DNA of 64,000 nt from Pseudomonas sp. P7548. Its GTDB lineage: Bacteria > Pseudomonadota > Gammaproteobacteria > Pseudomonadales > Pseudomonadaceae. Both the position numbers and the translations under genes were made by a program. The notes under the pieces were generated by a model. It was not told the origin of the DNA, ran no database searches, and worked only from the letters and a program-made list of their open reading frames with translations. The DNA lies in NCBI RefSeq assembly GCF_013386585.1, contig NZ_JACARO010000073.1, positions 1 through 64,000 on the forward strand, read 5' to 3'. Positions 53,333 to 61,342 of this stretch are shown here, piece by piece (positions within the stretch are counted from its first letter, which is position 1; every line of letters starts with the position of its first letter).

Positions 53333-54529
53333 ATGAGCCTGTTCTCCGCTGTCGAAATGGCACCACGCGATCCTATCCTGGGCCTCAACGAAGCATTCAA
53401 CGCCGATACACGAACCACCAAGGTCAACCTTGGCGTAGGCGTTTACTGCAACGAAGAGGGGAAGATTCCACTCTTGCGTGCCGTTGCCGAAGCGGAAGCC
53501 ATTCGCGTGGCGCAACACGCCGCGCGTGGCTACTTGCCAATCGACGGCATCGCGGCTTACGACAAGGCCGTGCAAACCCTGCTGTTCGGCGCTGAGTCGC
53601 CCCTGCTGGCCGCTGGCCGCGTCACCACCGTGCAAGCGGTCGGCGGCACCGGCGCACTGAAGATCGGCGCAGACTTCCTCAAGCAACTGCTGCCAGACGC
53701 CGTCGTGGCCATCAGCGACCCAAGCTGGGAAAACCACCGCGCCCTGTTCGAAACCGCCGGTTTCCCGGTGCAGAACTACCGTTACTACGACGCCGCCACC
53801 CACGACGTGAACCGTGCCGGCCTGCTCGAAGACCTCAACGCCCTGCCGCCGCAGTCCATCGTGGTGCTGCACGCCTGCTGCCACAACCCGACCGGCGTCG
53901 ATTTGAGCCCGGCCGACTGGCAGAACGTGCTGGACGTGGTCAAGGCCAAGAAACTGGTACCGTTCCTCGACATGGCCTACCAGGGCTTCGGCGACGGCAT
54001 CCACGAAGACGCCGCAGCGGTGCGCTTGTTCGCTGAGTCGGGCCTGACCTTCTTTGTGTCCAGCTCGTTCTCCAAGTCGTTCTCCCTGTACGGCGAGCGC
54101 GTGGGCGCACTGTCCATCGTCGGCGAGTCCAAGGAAGAAAGCGCGCGCATCCTGTCCCAGGTCAAGCGCGTGATCCGCACCAACTACTCCAACCCGCCGA
54201 CTCACGGCGCGGCGATCGTGGCAGCGGTGCTGAACAACCCTGAGCTGCGCGCCCAGTGGGAAGCCGAGCTGGGCGAAATGCGCCTGCGCATCCGCGGCAT
54301 GCGCGAGCAGATGGTGGCCGACCTGGCCAAGGCTGCTCCGGGCCACGACTTCAGCTTCGTCGGTCGCCAGCGCGGGATGTTCTCCTACTCCGGCCTGACC
54401 GTTGAGCAAGTCACCCGCCTGCGCAGCGAGTTCGGCATCTACGCCCTCGACACTGGCCGTATCTGTGTGGCGGCGTTGAACCAGTCGAACATTGATGCGG
54501 TCACAAAGGCAATTGTTCAGGTGCTTTAA
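53333..54529 (+). CDS. tyrB: Aspartate/aromatic aminotransferase
   Basis: This 398-residue class I PLP aminotransferase (AspC/TyrB branch) starts MSLFSAVEMAPRDPILGLNEAFNAD. PLP contacts are HACCHNPTGVDLSP and Schiff-base Lys in SSSFSKSFSLYGERVG. The substrate-carboxylate Arg is in the C-terminal MFSYSGL region. It likely interconverts aromatic or acidic amino acids with 2-oxoglutarate; TyrB versus AspC cannot be fixed by sequence alone. Its location beside uvrB is conserved in Pseudomonas. A strong terminator follows. Confidence 0.9.
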   Translation: MSLFSAVEMAPRDPILGLNEAFNADTRTTKVNLGVGVYCNEEGKIPLLRAVAEAEAIRVAQHAARGYLPIDGIAAYDKAVQTLLFGAESPLLAAGRVTTVQAVGGTGALKIGADFLKQLLPDAVVAISDPSWENHRALFETAGFPVQNYRYYDAATHDVNRAGLLEDLNALPPQSIVVLHACCHNPTGVDLSPADWQNVLDVVKAKKLVPFLDMAYQGFGDGIHEDAAAVRLFAESGLTFFVSSSFSKSFSLYGERVGALSIVGESKEESARILSQVKRVIRTNYSNPPTHGAAIVAAVLNNPELRAQWEAELGEMRLRIRGMREQMVADLAKAAPGHDFSFVGRQRGMFSYSGLTVEQVTRLRSEFGIYALDTGRICVAALNQSNIDAVTKAIVQVL

Positions 54530-54548
54530 GCCGGTAACCGTTGCACAG

Positions 54549-54576
54549 AAGGGGAAGCCAATGGCTTCCCCTTTTT
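54549..54576 (+). terminator. Terminator after the aminotransferase gene
   Basis: AAGGGGAAGCC and GGCTTCCCCTT form a perfect 11-bp stem with a three-base loop, followed by a T-run. It is a classic rho-independent terminator. Confidence 0.92.
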
Positions 54577-54628
54577 CGTCGCCAGCCCCTAGACTGAACC
54601 TTGCCCGCCCCTTTGCTGTGAGAGCCTT

Positions 54629-54838
54629 ATGAGAAACGACGACCTGGACCTGCGCGCTGACCGCGACGAGCTGCATGACTACGCCCCGCGCGCGCCACAG
54701 GCCAAGCGGCAGAAGAGTCTGGTGTTGCAGGTGGCGCTGGGTGTATTCCTCGGTGGTCTGGCCCTGTGGCTGGTGCAACTGGGCGCCGCAGCGATCATGG
54801 CAAAACTGGCCATGGGCACCCTGCAATTCGGCGGCTGA
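54629..54838 (+). CDS. Small membrane protein, 69 aa
   Basis: This is a short protein with a highly charged N-terminal half (MRNDDLDLRADRDELHDYAPRAPQAKRQK) and one hydrophobic helix (SLVLQVALGVFLGGLALWLVQLGAAAIMA, about 30-58). The ATG has GAGAG upstream. No family is recognised. Charge layout predicts a single-pass inner-membrane protein with a cytoplasmic N-terminus. Similar small proteins are seen downstream of this aminotransferase gene in pseudomonads, but the function is unknown. Confidence 0.65.
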   Translation: MRNDDLDLRADRDELHDYAPRAPQAKRQKSLVLQVALGVFLGGLALWLVQLGAAAIMAKLAMGTLQFGG

Positions 54839-54848
54839 TGAAGATCAA

Positions 54849-54941
54849 AACTGTGGGAGCTGGCTTGCCTGCGATGCAGACGACTCGATCTTCCTGCATG
54901 ACCGAGTAGATGCCATCGCAGGCAAGCCAGCTCCCACAGTT
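54849..54941. repeat. REPIN (paired REP palindrome)
   Basis: AACTGTGGGAGCTGGCTTGCC and GGCAAGCCAGCTCCCACAGTT are perfect 21-base inverted arms, continuing into TGCGATG/CATCGCA, with a variable centre. It lies directly after the small membrane-protein gene. Confidence 0.9.
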
Positions 54942-54944
54942 GAT

Positions 54945-55817
54945 CTATGCTGGCTCTAGAGCGCGCTCTTCCAGCAGTTTTACAAAACTGTTCAGGCTCT
55001 GCGACACCGTCCCCCGCCGCCAGATCAACCACGTGTGCAGAATCCGGAAGCTATCGCTCAGCGGCCACACACTCACCGCCGTAAACCCCGGCATGCTTTC
55101 CAGCATGCTGCGTGGCATCAGCGCCAGGCCCGCACCGGCGCTGACGCAGGCGAGCATGCCGTGGTAGGACTCCATCTCGAAGATCCTGCCCGGCACCGCG
55201 CCATCCTGTGAGAACCAGCGCTCGAAGTGATGGCGGTACGAACAGTTCGAGCGGAACGTATAGATGCTCTCCCCCGCCACATCCTGCCCCCGGGTAATCG
55301 GCGCATGGTGCAACGGTGCGATCACCACCATTTCCTCCTCGAACACCGCCACCCCTTCCAGGGTCGCGTGCAACACCGGCCCATCCACAAACGCCGCCGC
55401 CAGTCGCCCCGACAACACCCCTTCGATCATCGTGCCCGACGGCCCGGTGCTCAGGTCCAGTTCGACCTTGGTGTGCTTCTGGTTATACGCCGCCAGCAAT
55501 GCCGGGATGCGCACCGCCGCCGTGCTCTCCAGCGAACCCAGGGCAAACGCGCCCTGGGGCTCCTCCCCCGCCACCGTGGCACGGGCTTCTTGCACCAGGT
55601 CGAGAATGCGCCGCGCATAGCCGAGGAAGTTCCAGCCGGCCGGCGACAGGCGCAGGCGACTCTTCTCGCGGATGAACAATTCAACGCCCAGGTCCTGCTC
55701 CAGTTGCTTGATGCGCGTGGTCAGGTTCGACGGCACACGATGAATCAACTGCGCGGCGGCGCTGATGCTGCCTTGCTCGGCAACGGCCTTGAAGATTTCC
55801 AGCTGCACCAGATCCAC
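54945..55817 (-). CDS. ptrR: LysR-type regulator, PtrR-like
   Basis: This 290-residue LysR-type regulator has HTH MDLVQLEIFKAVAEQGSISAAAQLIHRVPSNLTTRIKQLEQDL and an effector-binding domain from about residue 90. The GTG at 55817 is chosen because GGAG precedes it at 8 bases. It is divergent from a YneI/Sad-type succinate-semialdehyde dehydrogenase. In E. coli the same pair is yneJ (ptrR) and sad, and the similarity extends over the HTH. It is the likely regulator of that dehydrogenase. Confidence 0.88.
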   Translation of the reverse strand: MDLVQLEIFKAVAEQGSISAAAQLIHRVPSNLTTRIKQLEQDLGVELFIREKSRLRLSPAGWNFLGYARRILDLVQEARATVAGEEPQGAFALGSLESTAAVRIPALLAAYNQKHTKVELDLSTGPSGTMIEGVLSGRLAAAFVDGPVLHATLEGVAVFEEEMVVIAPLHHAPITRGQDVAGESIYTFRSNCSYRHHFERWFSQDGAVPGRIFEMESYHGMLACVSAGAGLALMPRSMLESMPGFTAVSVWPLSDSFRILHTWLIWRRGTVSQSLNSFVKLLEERALEPA

Positions 55818-55832
55818 ATCATTCTCCAATCG

Positions 55833-55857
55833 TGAATGTATTGCTTAATATTATTCA
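55833..55857. promoter_or_regulatory. Candidate LysR-type operator
   Basis: TGAAT (55833-55837) and ATTCA (55853-55857) are inverted halves with a 15-base AT-rich spacer, inside the 103-base divergent region between the PtrR-like gene and sad. Confidence 0.4.
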
Positions 55858-55920
55858 GTTTCCAGAAAAGAGATAGCCCCGTAGCCTGAACCCAATCCAT
55901 TCATTCAGCAGGACGGTGCC

Positions 55921-57303
55921 ATGAACGCAACCACCCACGCTCTCTCGATCAACCCGGCCACCGGCGAAACCGTCGGCAGCTACCCCTACGAAAGCGCCGC
56001 GCAACTGGACGCCGCCCTGAACCGCGCCACCGCCGCCTTCCGCACCTGGCGCCGCCAGCCGGTCGGCCAGCGCGCCGAACTGCTGCTGGCCCTGGCCGCC
56101 GCCCTGCGTGAACAAGCCGAAGACATGGCGCAGATGATCACCCTGGAAATGGGCAAGCCCATCGCCCAGGCCCGTGCCGAAATCGAAAAATGCGCCCTGC
56201 TCAGCGAATGGTACGCCGCTCACGGCCCGGCCATGCTGGCGCCGGAACCGACCCTGGTGGACAACGGCAGCGCCCAGATCGAATACCGCCCGCTGGGCCC
56301 GATCCTTGCCGTGATGCCGTGGAACTTCCCGGTGTGGCAAGTGCTGCGCGGCGCCGTGCCGACCATGCTCGCCGGCAACACCTACGTGCTCAAGCACGCC
56401 CCTAACGTGATGGGCAGCGCCTACCTGATCCAGCAGGCCTTCCACAAAGCCGGTTTTGCCGAAGGCCTGTTTGAAGTGATCAACGTGGGCAACGAGGGCG
56501 TGTCCAGCGCCATCGCCGACCCACGCATTGCCGCCGTGACCCTCACCGGCAGCGTGCGCGCCGGTATCGCCATCGGCTCCCAGGCCGGGGCTGCGCTGAA
56601 AAAATGCGTGCTGGAGCTGGGCGGCTCCGACCCGTTCATCGTGCTCAACGACGCCGACCTCGACGCCGCCGTGCAAGCCGCCCTGATTGGTCGTTTCCAG
56701 AACAGCGGCCAAGTCTGCGCCGCCGCCAAGCGCCTGATCATCGAAGCCGGCGTGGCCGAAGCCTTCACCGCCAAATTCGTCGAAGCCAGCCGTGCCCTGG
56801 TGATGGGCGACCCGACCCTGGCCACCACTTATGTGGGCCCGATGGCGCGCTTCGACCTGCGCGACGAACTGCACGGCCAGGTCCAGGCCACCCTCGAAGA
56901 AGGCGCCACCCTGCTGCTGGGCGGCAATAAAGTCGCGGGTGCCGGTAACTACTACGAGCCGACCGTGCTGGCCGGCGTCACCGACCAGATGACCTCGTTC
57001 AAACAGGAACTGTTCGGCCCGGTGGCCTCGATCATCACCGCCCGCGACGCCGACCACGCCGTGGCCCTGGCCAACGACAGCGAATTCGGGCTCACCGCCA
57101 GCATCTACACCACCGATGCGGCCAAGGCCCGCGACATCGCCAACCAGTTGGAAACCGGCGGGATCTTCGTCAACGCCTTCAGCGTGTCCGACCCTCGGGT
57201 GGCGTTTGGCGGCGTGAAAAAGAGCGGCTTTGGCCGTGAACTGTCGCACTTCGGCGTACGCGAATTCTGCAACGCCCAAACCGTGTGGCTGAACCGCAAA
57301 TAA
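55921..57303 (+). CDS. sad: NAD(P)-dependent succinate-semialdehyde dehydrogenase, YneI/Sad-like
   Basis: This 460-residue aldehyde dehydrogenase oxidises succinate semialdehyde to succinate, the last step of GABA or related degradation. Asn of the oxyanion hole is in VMPWNFPVWQV, the general base Glu in LELGGSDPFIVL, and nucleophile Cys in NSGQVCAAAKRLI. The short length and these segments match YneI/Sad rather than GabD. It is divergent from the ptrR-like regulator. It may also act on other small aldehydes. Confidence 0.9.
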   Translation: MNATTHALSINPATGETVGSYPYESAAQLDAALNRATAAFRTWRRQPVGQRAELLLALAAALREQAEDMAQMITLEMGKPIAQARAEIEKCALLSEWYAAHGPAMLAPEPTLVDNGSAQIEYRPLGPILAVMPWNFPVWQVLRGAVPTMLAGNTYVLKHAPNVMGSAYLIQQAFHKAGFAEGLFEVINVGNEGVSSAIADPRIAAVTLTGSVRAGIAIGSQAGAALKKCVLELGGSDPFIVLNDADLDAAVQAALIGRFQNSGQVCAAAKRLIIEAGVAEAFTAKFVEASRALVMGDPTLATTYVGPMARFDLRDELHGQVQATLEEGATLLLGGNKVAGAGNYYEPTVLAGVTDQMTSFKQELFGPVASIITARDADHAVALANDSEFGLTASIYTTDAAKARDIANQLETGGIFVNAFSVSDPRVAFGGVKKSGFGRELSHFGVREFCNAQTVWLNRK

Positions 57304-57312
57304 CCCACCGCC

Positions 57313-57345
57313 CTGTAGTGAGCGGGCTTGCCCCGCTCACTACAG
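57313..57345. repeat. Single REP hairpin
   Basis: CTGTAGTGAGCGGG and CCCGCTCACTACAG are a perfect 14-bp stem around a short centre, immediately after the sad gene. The same arms recur in the REPIN at 60535-60625. Confidence 0.85.
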
Positions 57346-57365
57346 TTGGGTCACAAATACCCTCC

Positions 57366-57399
57366 GCCGGCGCCATCGCCGGCAAGCCGGCTCCTACGG
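57366..57399. repeat. Single REP unit
   Basis: GCCATCGCCGGCAAGCCGGCTCCTACG is a REP unit of the same family as the left arm at 36997-37071, with internal GCCGG pairing. Confidence 0.6.
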
Positions 57400-57450
57400 G
57401 GGATCGGGTTTTCTCTCCCCCTTGGCAGTACGATCGACTACCATACCGCG

Positions 57451-57618
57451 CCGGTTCCCAAACGGGACTAATAGGGAATCCGAAGCGCGGCCCCCCGCGT
57501 CAATCGGAACTGCCCCCGCAACTGTAGGTGCTGAGCCTGCTCCACACTGCCACTGAGCCTTGCTCGGGAAGGCCGGAGCGTGGCGACGACGCACGAGTCA
57601 GGAGACCTGCCGGCCAAG
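57451..57618 (+). ncRNA. Cobalamin riboswitch
   Basis: The conserved blocks occur in order: AATAGGGAATCC, the GTCAATCGGAACTGCCCCCGCAACTG core, GGGAAGGCCGGAG, and GACGCACGAGTCAGGAGACCTGCC, which contains the B12 box. It ends about 125 bases before the start of the btuF-like gene. It is predicted to reduce expression of the transporter when adenosylcobalamin is present, by controlling translation or termination. Confidence 0.93.
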
Positions 57619-57744
57619 CGTTATCACGACCGGCGGGGTGTCCGGGAAGGACATCCTTGCCCTGCCCTTCGGCAGCGTCCATGGCTGTATTTCCACGACC
57701 GTACCTCCCCCTGCTCACTGTACGGTTCAAACGGAGATTGCCCC

Positions 57745-58755
57745 ATGCTGCCACGCGTTACCGCCCTGCTCACCGGCCTCGGCTTCTGCACCCTGGCCCA
57801 GGCTGCGCCCACCCATTACCCGCTGACGCTGGAAAACTGCGGCAGCCCCCAGACCTTCCAGCAAGCCCCCGCCCGCAGCGTGACCATCGGCCAGGCCGCC
57901 ACCGAAATGCTCTACGCCCTGGGCGTGGGCGACAAAGTGGTGGGCACTTCGCTGTGGTTCAACAATGTGTTGCCGCAATTCAAGGCCCAGAACGACACCA
58001 TCGAGCGCCTGGCGAACAACGAGCCGAGCTTTGAGTCGGTGATCGCCAAGCGCCCGCAACTGGTGGCCGCCGAGCTGGAATGGGTGGTCGGCCCCCAAGG
58101 CGTGGTCGGCACCCGCGAGCAATTCCAGGAACTGAAGATCCCCACCTACCTGCTGCCCTCCGACTGCGAAGGCAAGGACAACCTGGTGGGCGCCGACGGC
58201 ACGCGGCTGGAGCCATTCCGCATCGAGACCATTTACAAAAGCATCAGCCAGCTGGCGCAGATCTTCGACGTGCAGGACCGTGGCCAACAGCTGAACGACG
58301 AACTCAAGGCGCGCCTGGCCAAGTCGGTCGCCACCGCCCAAGGCAAAGGCCTCAAGCAGGCCAGTGCGCTGGTGTGGTTCTCCAGCGCCGAGATGGCCGC
58401 CGATCCTTACGTGGCCGGCCACAAGGGCGTTCCGGAATTCATGCTGCAGACCCTTGGCCTGACCAACGTGGTGCAGTCCGATGAAGAGTGGCCCGCCGTC
58501 GGCTGGGAAACCATCGCCAAGGCCAACCCCACGTTCCTGGTGATCGCACGCATGGACCGCCGCCGCTACCCGGCCGACGACCATGAAAAGAAACTGGCTT
58601 TCCTGCGCAGCGACCCGGTGACCCGCAACATGGACGCGGTGAAAAACAACCGCATCATCATCCTCGACGCCCTGGCGCTGCAGGCCAGCCTCCGTACGTT
58701 CGACGGCCTTGAACAACTGGCCACGGCCATCGACGGCTACGACCCACTCAAATGA
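57745..58755 (+). CDS. Periplasmic binding protein of a B12/corrinoid ABC importer (BtuF-like)
   Basis: This 336-residue class III periplasmic binding protein has a signal peptide (about 1-20, LAQAAP). The N-terminal lobe is SVTIGQAATEMLYALGVGDKVVGTSLW, and the helical backbone and second lobe include VWFSSAEMAADPYVAGHKG and NPTFLVIARMD. Its family covers siderophore and cobalamin binding proteins. The upstream cobalamin riboswitch makes vitamin B12 or its precursors the likely ligand. The stop overlaps the permease start by ATGA. Confidence 0.85.
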   Translation: MLPRVTALLTGLGFCTLAQAAPTHYPLTLENCGSPQTFQQAPARSVTIGQAATEMLYALGVGDKVVGTSLWFNNVLPQFKAQNDTIERLANNEPSFESVIAKRPQLVAAELEWVVGPQGVVGTREQFQELKIPTYLLPSDCEGKDNLVGADGTRLEPFRIETIYKSISQLAQIFDVQDRGQQLNDELKARLAKSVATAQGKGLKQASALVWFSSAEMAADPYVAGHKGVPEFMLQTLGLTNVVQSDEEWPAVGWETIAKANPTFLVIARMDRRRYPADDHEKKLAFLRSDPVTRNMDAVKNNRIIILDALALQASLRTFDGLEQLATAIDGYDPLK

Positions 58756-59756
58756 CCCGTACCCTGCTCGCCCTGGCCCTGCTCCTGGCCGCCGTGCTCG
58801 CCGGCGTGGCCATCGGCGAAACCGCCATCTCGCCGCAGGTGGTGCTGCAAGTGCTCGCCAATAAACTGTGGGCGGCGGGCTACGTGCTCGACCCCATCGA
58901 CGAAGGCGTGGTGTGGAACTACCGCCTCACCCGCGCCCTGGTAGCCGCCGCGTGCGGTGCGGGCCTGGCGACCTGCGGGGTGATCCTGCAGTCGCTGCTG
59001 CGCAACCCGTTGGCCGACCCGTACCTGCTCGGCATCAGCGCCGGGGCCTCCACCGGCGCAGTGCTGGTGGCGTTGATCGGCGTCGGTGGCGGGCTGGTGT
59101 CGTTGTCGGCCGGGGCGTTCGTGGGGGCGATGGCGGCGTTTGCCCTGGTGATTCTGCTGGCACGCGCCAGCGGTTCGACCAGCGGCACCGGCCAGATCAT
59201 CCTCGCAGGCATTGCCGGCTCGCAGTTGTTCAACGCCCTCACGGCGTTCCTGATCACCAAGTCGGCCAGCTCCGAACAGGCGCGCGGCATCCTGTTCTGG
59301 CTGCTGGGCAACCTCAGCGGCGTGCGTTGGCCGTCGGTGTGGCTGGCGGTGCCGGTGGCCGTGGCGGGCTTGGCGGTGTGCCTGTGGCACCGCCGTGCGC
59401 TGGATGCATTCACCTTCGGTACTGACTCGGCGGCCTCCCTGGGCATCCCGGTGCGCCGCGTGCAGTTCGTGTTGGTGGGCTGTGCCGCGCTGGTGACGGC
59501 GGTAATGGTGTCGATCGTCGGCTCCATCGGCTTTGTCGGGCTGGTGATCCCCCACGCCGTGCGCCTGCTGCTGGGCACCGGGCACTCGCGCCTATTGCCG
59601 GCGAGTGCCTTGGGTGGTGCGCTGTTCCTGATCGCGGCGGACGTGCTGTCGCGCACCCTGATCAAGGGCCAGGTGATTCCGGTGGGCGTGGTCACGGCAT
59701 TGGTTGGCGCGCCGGTGTTTGCGCTGATCCTGATCGGCCGGAGGCACCCGCGATGA
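58752..59756 (+). CDS. FecCD/BtuC-type ABC permease
   Basis: This 334-residue permease has about 10 TM helices. Family segments are RLTRALVAAACGAGLATCGVILQSLLRNPLADPYLLGISAGAS and, near the end, SIGFVGLVIPHAVRLLLGTGHSRLLPASALGGALFL. The latter holds the EAA-like loop that contacts the ATPase. Starts and stops overlap both neighbours (ATGA), so the three genes are translated as one operon. It is probably a homodimeric channel for cobalamin. Confidence 0.9.
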   Translation: MTRTLLALALLLAAVLAGVAIGETAISPQVVLQVLANKLWAAGYVLDPIDEGVVWNYRLTRALVAAACGAGLATCGVILQSLLRNPLADPYLLGISAGASTGAVLVALIGVGGGLVSLSAGAFVGAMAAFALVILLARASGSTSGTGQIILAGIAGSQLFNALTAFLITKSASSEQARGILFWLLGNLSGVRWPSVWLAVPVAVAGLAVCLWHRRALDAFTFGTDSAASLGIPVRRVQFVLVGCAALVTAVMVSIVGSIGFVGLVIPHAVRLLLGTGHSRLLPASALGGALFLIAADVLSRTLIKGQVIPVGVVTALVGAPVFALILIGRRHPR

Positions 59757-60517
59757 GTGTGCTCAGTTGCAGCGGCCTGGGCTTCAAGGTGCGCGACGCG
59801 GAGTTGCTGCGTGATATTCACCTCGACGTCGAAAAAGGCGAAACCCTCGGCATCGTCGGCCCCAACGGCTCCGGCAAATCCACCCTGCTCAAGTTGCTCG
59901 CCGGGTTGCGCGCGCCGGCGAGCGGCGACGTGCGGTTGGGCGACCAGCGCCTGGGGAGTTTGTCCCGGCGCACCATCGCGCAACAACTGGCGGTGGTGGA
60001 ACAACAGGCCGACACCGACGACGCCATCCGCGTCTTCGACGCCGTGGCCCTGGGCCGCACGCCCTGGCTGTCGGCGCTGAGCCCGTGGTCGGCGGAAGAC
60101 GACGCCATCGTGCGCCAGGCCCTGCACGACGTCGACGCCACCCACCTGAGCCAGCGCGCCTGGCGCAGCCTCTCCGGCGGCGAACGCCAACGCGTGCACA
60201 TCGCCCGCGCCCTGGCACAACGGCCGCAGATTCTGTTGCTGGACGAGCCGACCAACCACCTGGACATCCAGCATCAGCTTGGCATCTTGAAGGGCGTGCA
60301 AGCGCTGCCCGTCACCACGCTGATCGCCCTGCACGACCTCAACCAGGCGCTGACCTGCGATCGCTTGGCCGTGCTCGACCACGGCCGTTTGGTCGCCCTC
60401 GGCAAACCGCTGGACGTGCTCACGCCACAACGGTTGCAGGACACGTTCGGCGTGCAGGCGCACTACCTCACCGACCCGTTCGACGGCGCGCAAATCCTGC
60501 GACTACGCCCCCATTAA
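59753..60517 (+). CDS. BtuD/FecE-type ABC ATPase
   Basis: This 254-residue ABC ATP-binding subunit has Walker A GIVGPNGSGKSTLLKLL, Q loop QQLAVVEQQAD, signature LSGGERQRVHIARAL, Walker B ILLLDEPTNHLD, and switch His in IALHDLNQAL. The sequence is closest in style to FecE/BtuD. It overlaps the permease gene by ATGA and ends just before a large REPIN that may terminate the operon. Confidence 0.92.
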   Translation: MSVLSCSGLGFKVRDAELLRDIHLDVEKGETLGIVGPNGSGKSTLLKLLAGLRAPASGDVRLGDQRLGSLSRRTIAQQLAVVEQQADTDDAIRVFDAVALGRTPWLSALSPWSAEDDAIVRQALHDVDATHLSQRAWRSLSGGERQRVHIARALAQRPQILLLDEPTNHLDIQHQLGILKGVQALPVTTLIALHDLNQALTCDRLAVLDHGRLVALGKPLDVLTPQRLQDTFGVQAHYLTDPFDGAQILRLRPH

Positions 60518-60534
60518 ACAGCCTACCGCCATCT

Positions 60535-60625
60535 TGTAGTGAGCGGGCTTGCCCCGCGCCGCGGTGTGTCAGGTATATATAAAGGGCCTGACACACCGCC
60601 GCGCGGGGCAAGCCCGCTCACTACA
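60535..60625. repeat. Large REPIN hairpin
   Basis: Inverted arms of about 39 bases (TGTAGTGAGCGGGCTTGCCC onward, and its complement ending in GGGCAAGCCCGCTCACTACA) surround a TATATATAAAGGG loop. The arms show one extra base on the right side. It follows the ABC operon. Confidence 0.92.
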
Positions 60626-60639
60626 GGCCACGACTTGTC

Positions 60640-60802
60640 GAACTGGGGCGTGATCAATCCCCAGACCTTGCAGGTACTGCTCATTCCCGCCGATGACAGC
60701 CTGGAACCGGCCACACGCCTGCTCGGCCACCCGCCCGCACTCGAGGGTAACAAGATGAATGTGAGCCAAGAGGCGCATCGCCTGGGGTTGCCAACACCTT
60801 GA
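60640..60802 (+). pseudogene. Possible gene remnant downstream of the REPIN
   Basis: A plus-strand frame running to a stop at 60802 has protein-like composition (NWGVINPQTLQVLLIPADDSLEP and ALEGNKMNVSQEAHRLGL). It has no credible start, because upstream it runs into the REPIN. It could be the 3' end of a decayed gene. No family is recognised and this may be chance. Confidence 0.25.
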
Positions 60803-60854
60803 TCATTGCGCCAGTTCAAGCCAGCGCCTACAGGGGGCGGGGTGTTGACGGTTG

Positions 60855-61342
60855 TTACAGGGGGCGATGCAGGTGGGTGGTCTGCCAGACGGGGTCGGGG
60901 TCGACGTCAATCACGGTGAATCCTTGGCGAACCCAGAAATCAATGGCGCCCGGTAGAAACGGGTGCGTATGCAGGTACATCACCTCCACCCCGTCTGCCC
61001 GCGCCAGCGCTTCCAATTCGCGATACAGCATCCCCGCCAGCCCAAACCGGCGAAAGGCGGGCAACACAAACAAGCGCACCACTTCTCCACCGTGTTGCGG
61101 CCGCGATAATCCAGCTGTGGGAAGCGATGGTCATACGGCAGATAACCGATGGCCGCGACGATGTGGTCGTCATGGCGCGCCACCAGAAATCGCCCGTCGC
61201 CCTGAATATAGGTCGCGTCAAATCGCGCCAGGTCATCCGGCACGCCACTCGCGCTGAGCTTCGGAAACAGCTCGGCACGGGCGTTGAGCACAAAGCTCAG
61301 CACCTCGGGAATACATTCCAGCGTGACGGGCTGGATGATCAT
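60855..61342 (-). pseudogene. Frameshifted GNAT acetyltransferase
   Basis: The gene is split over two frames. The 5' part (from ATG 61342: MIIQPVTLECIPEVLSFVLNARAELFPKL ... GRFLVARHDDHIVAAIGYLPYDHRFPQLDYRGRNTVE) has a GNAT N-terminal fold. The 3' part (VVRLFVLPAFRRFGLAGMLYRELEALARADGVEVMYLHTHPF ... GFTVIDVDPDPVW) carries the acetyl-CoA-binding V-x-P-x-x-R-x-x-G/A pattern. The break lies near 61080-61095, at AACACGGTGGAGAAGTGGTGCG, where inserting one G would restore the frame (T-V-E-K-V-V-R-L). The ATG start overlaps the upstream esterase stop. It may be a recent inactivation or a sequencing error. Confidence 0.85.

Noticed and set aside
53273..54826. A 517-codon minus-strand frame opposite the aminotransferase gene
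   Set aside because: It is a shadow of the class I aminotransferase, which has full PLP motifs on the plus strand.
57745..60517. Ferric-siderophore importer
   Set aside because: The protein families alone would allow it, but the cobalamin riboswitch directly upstream makes B12 uptake more likely.
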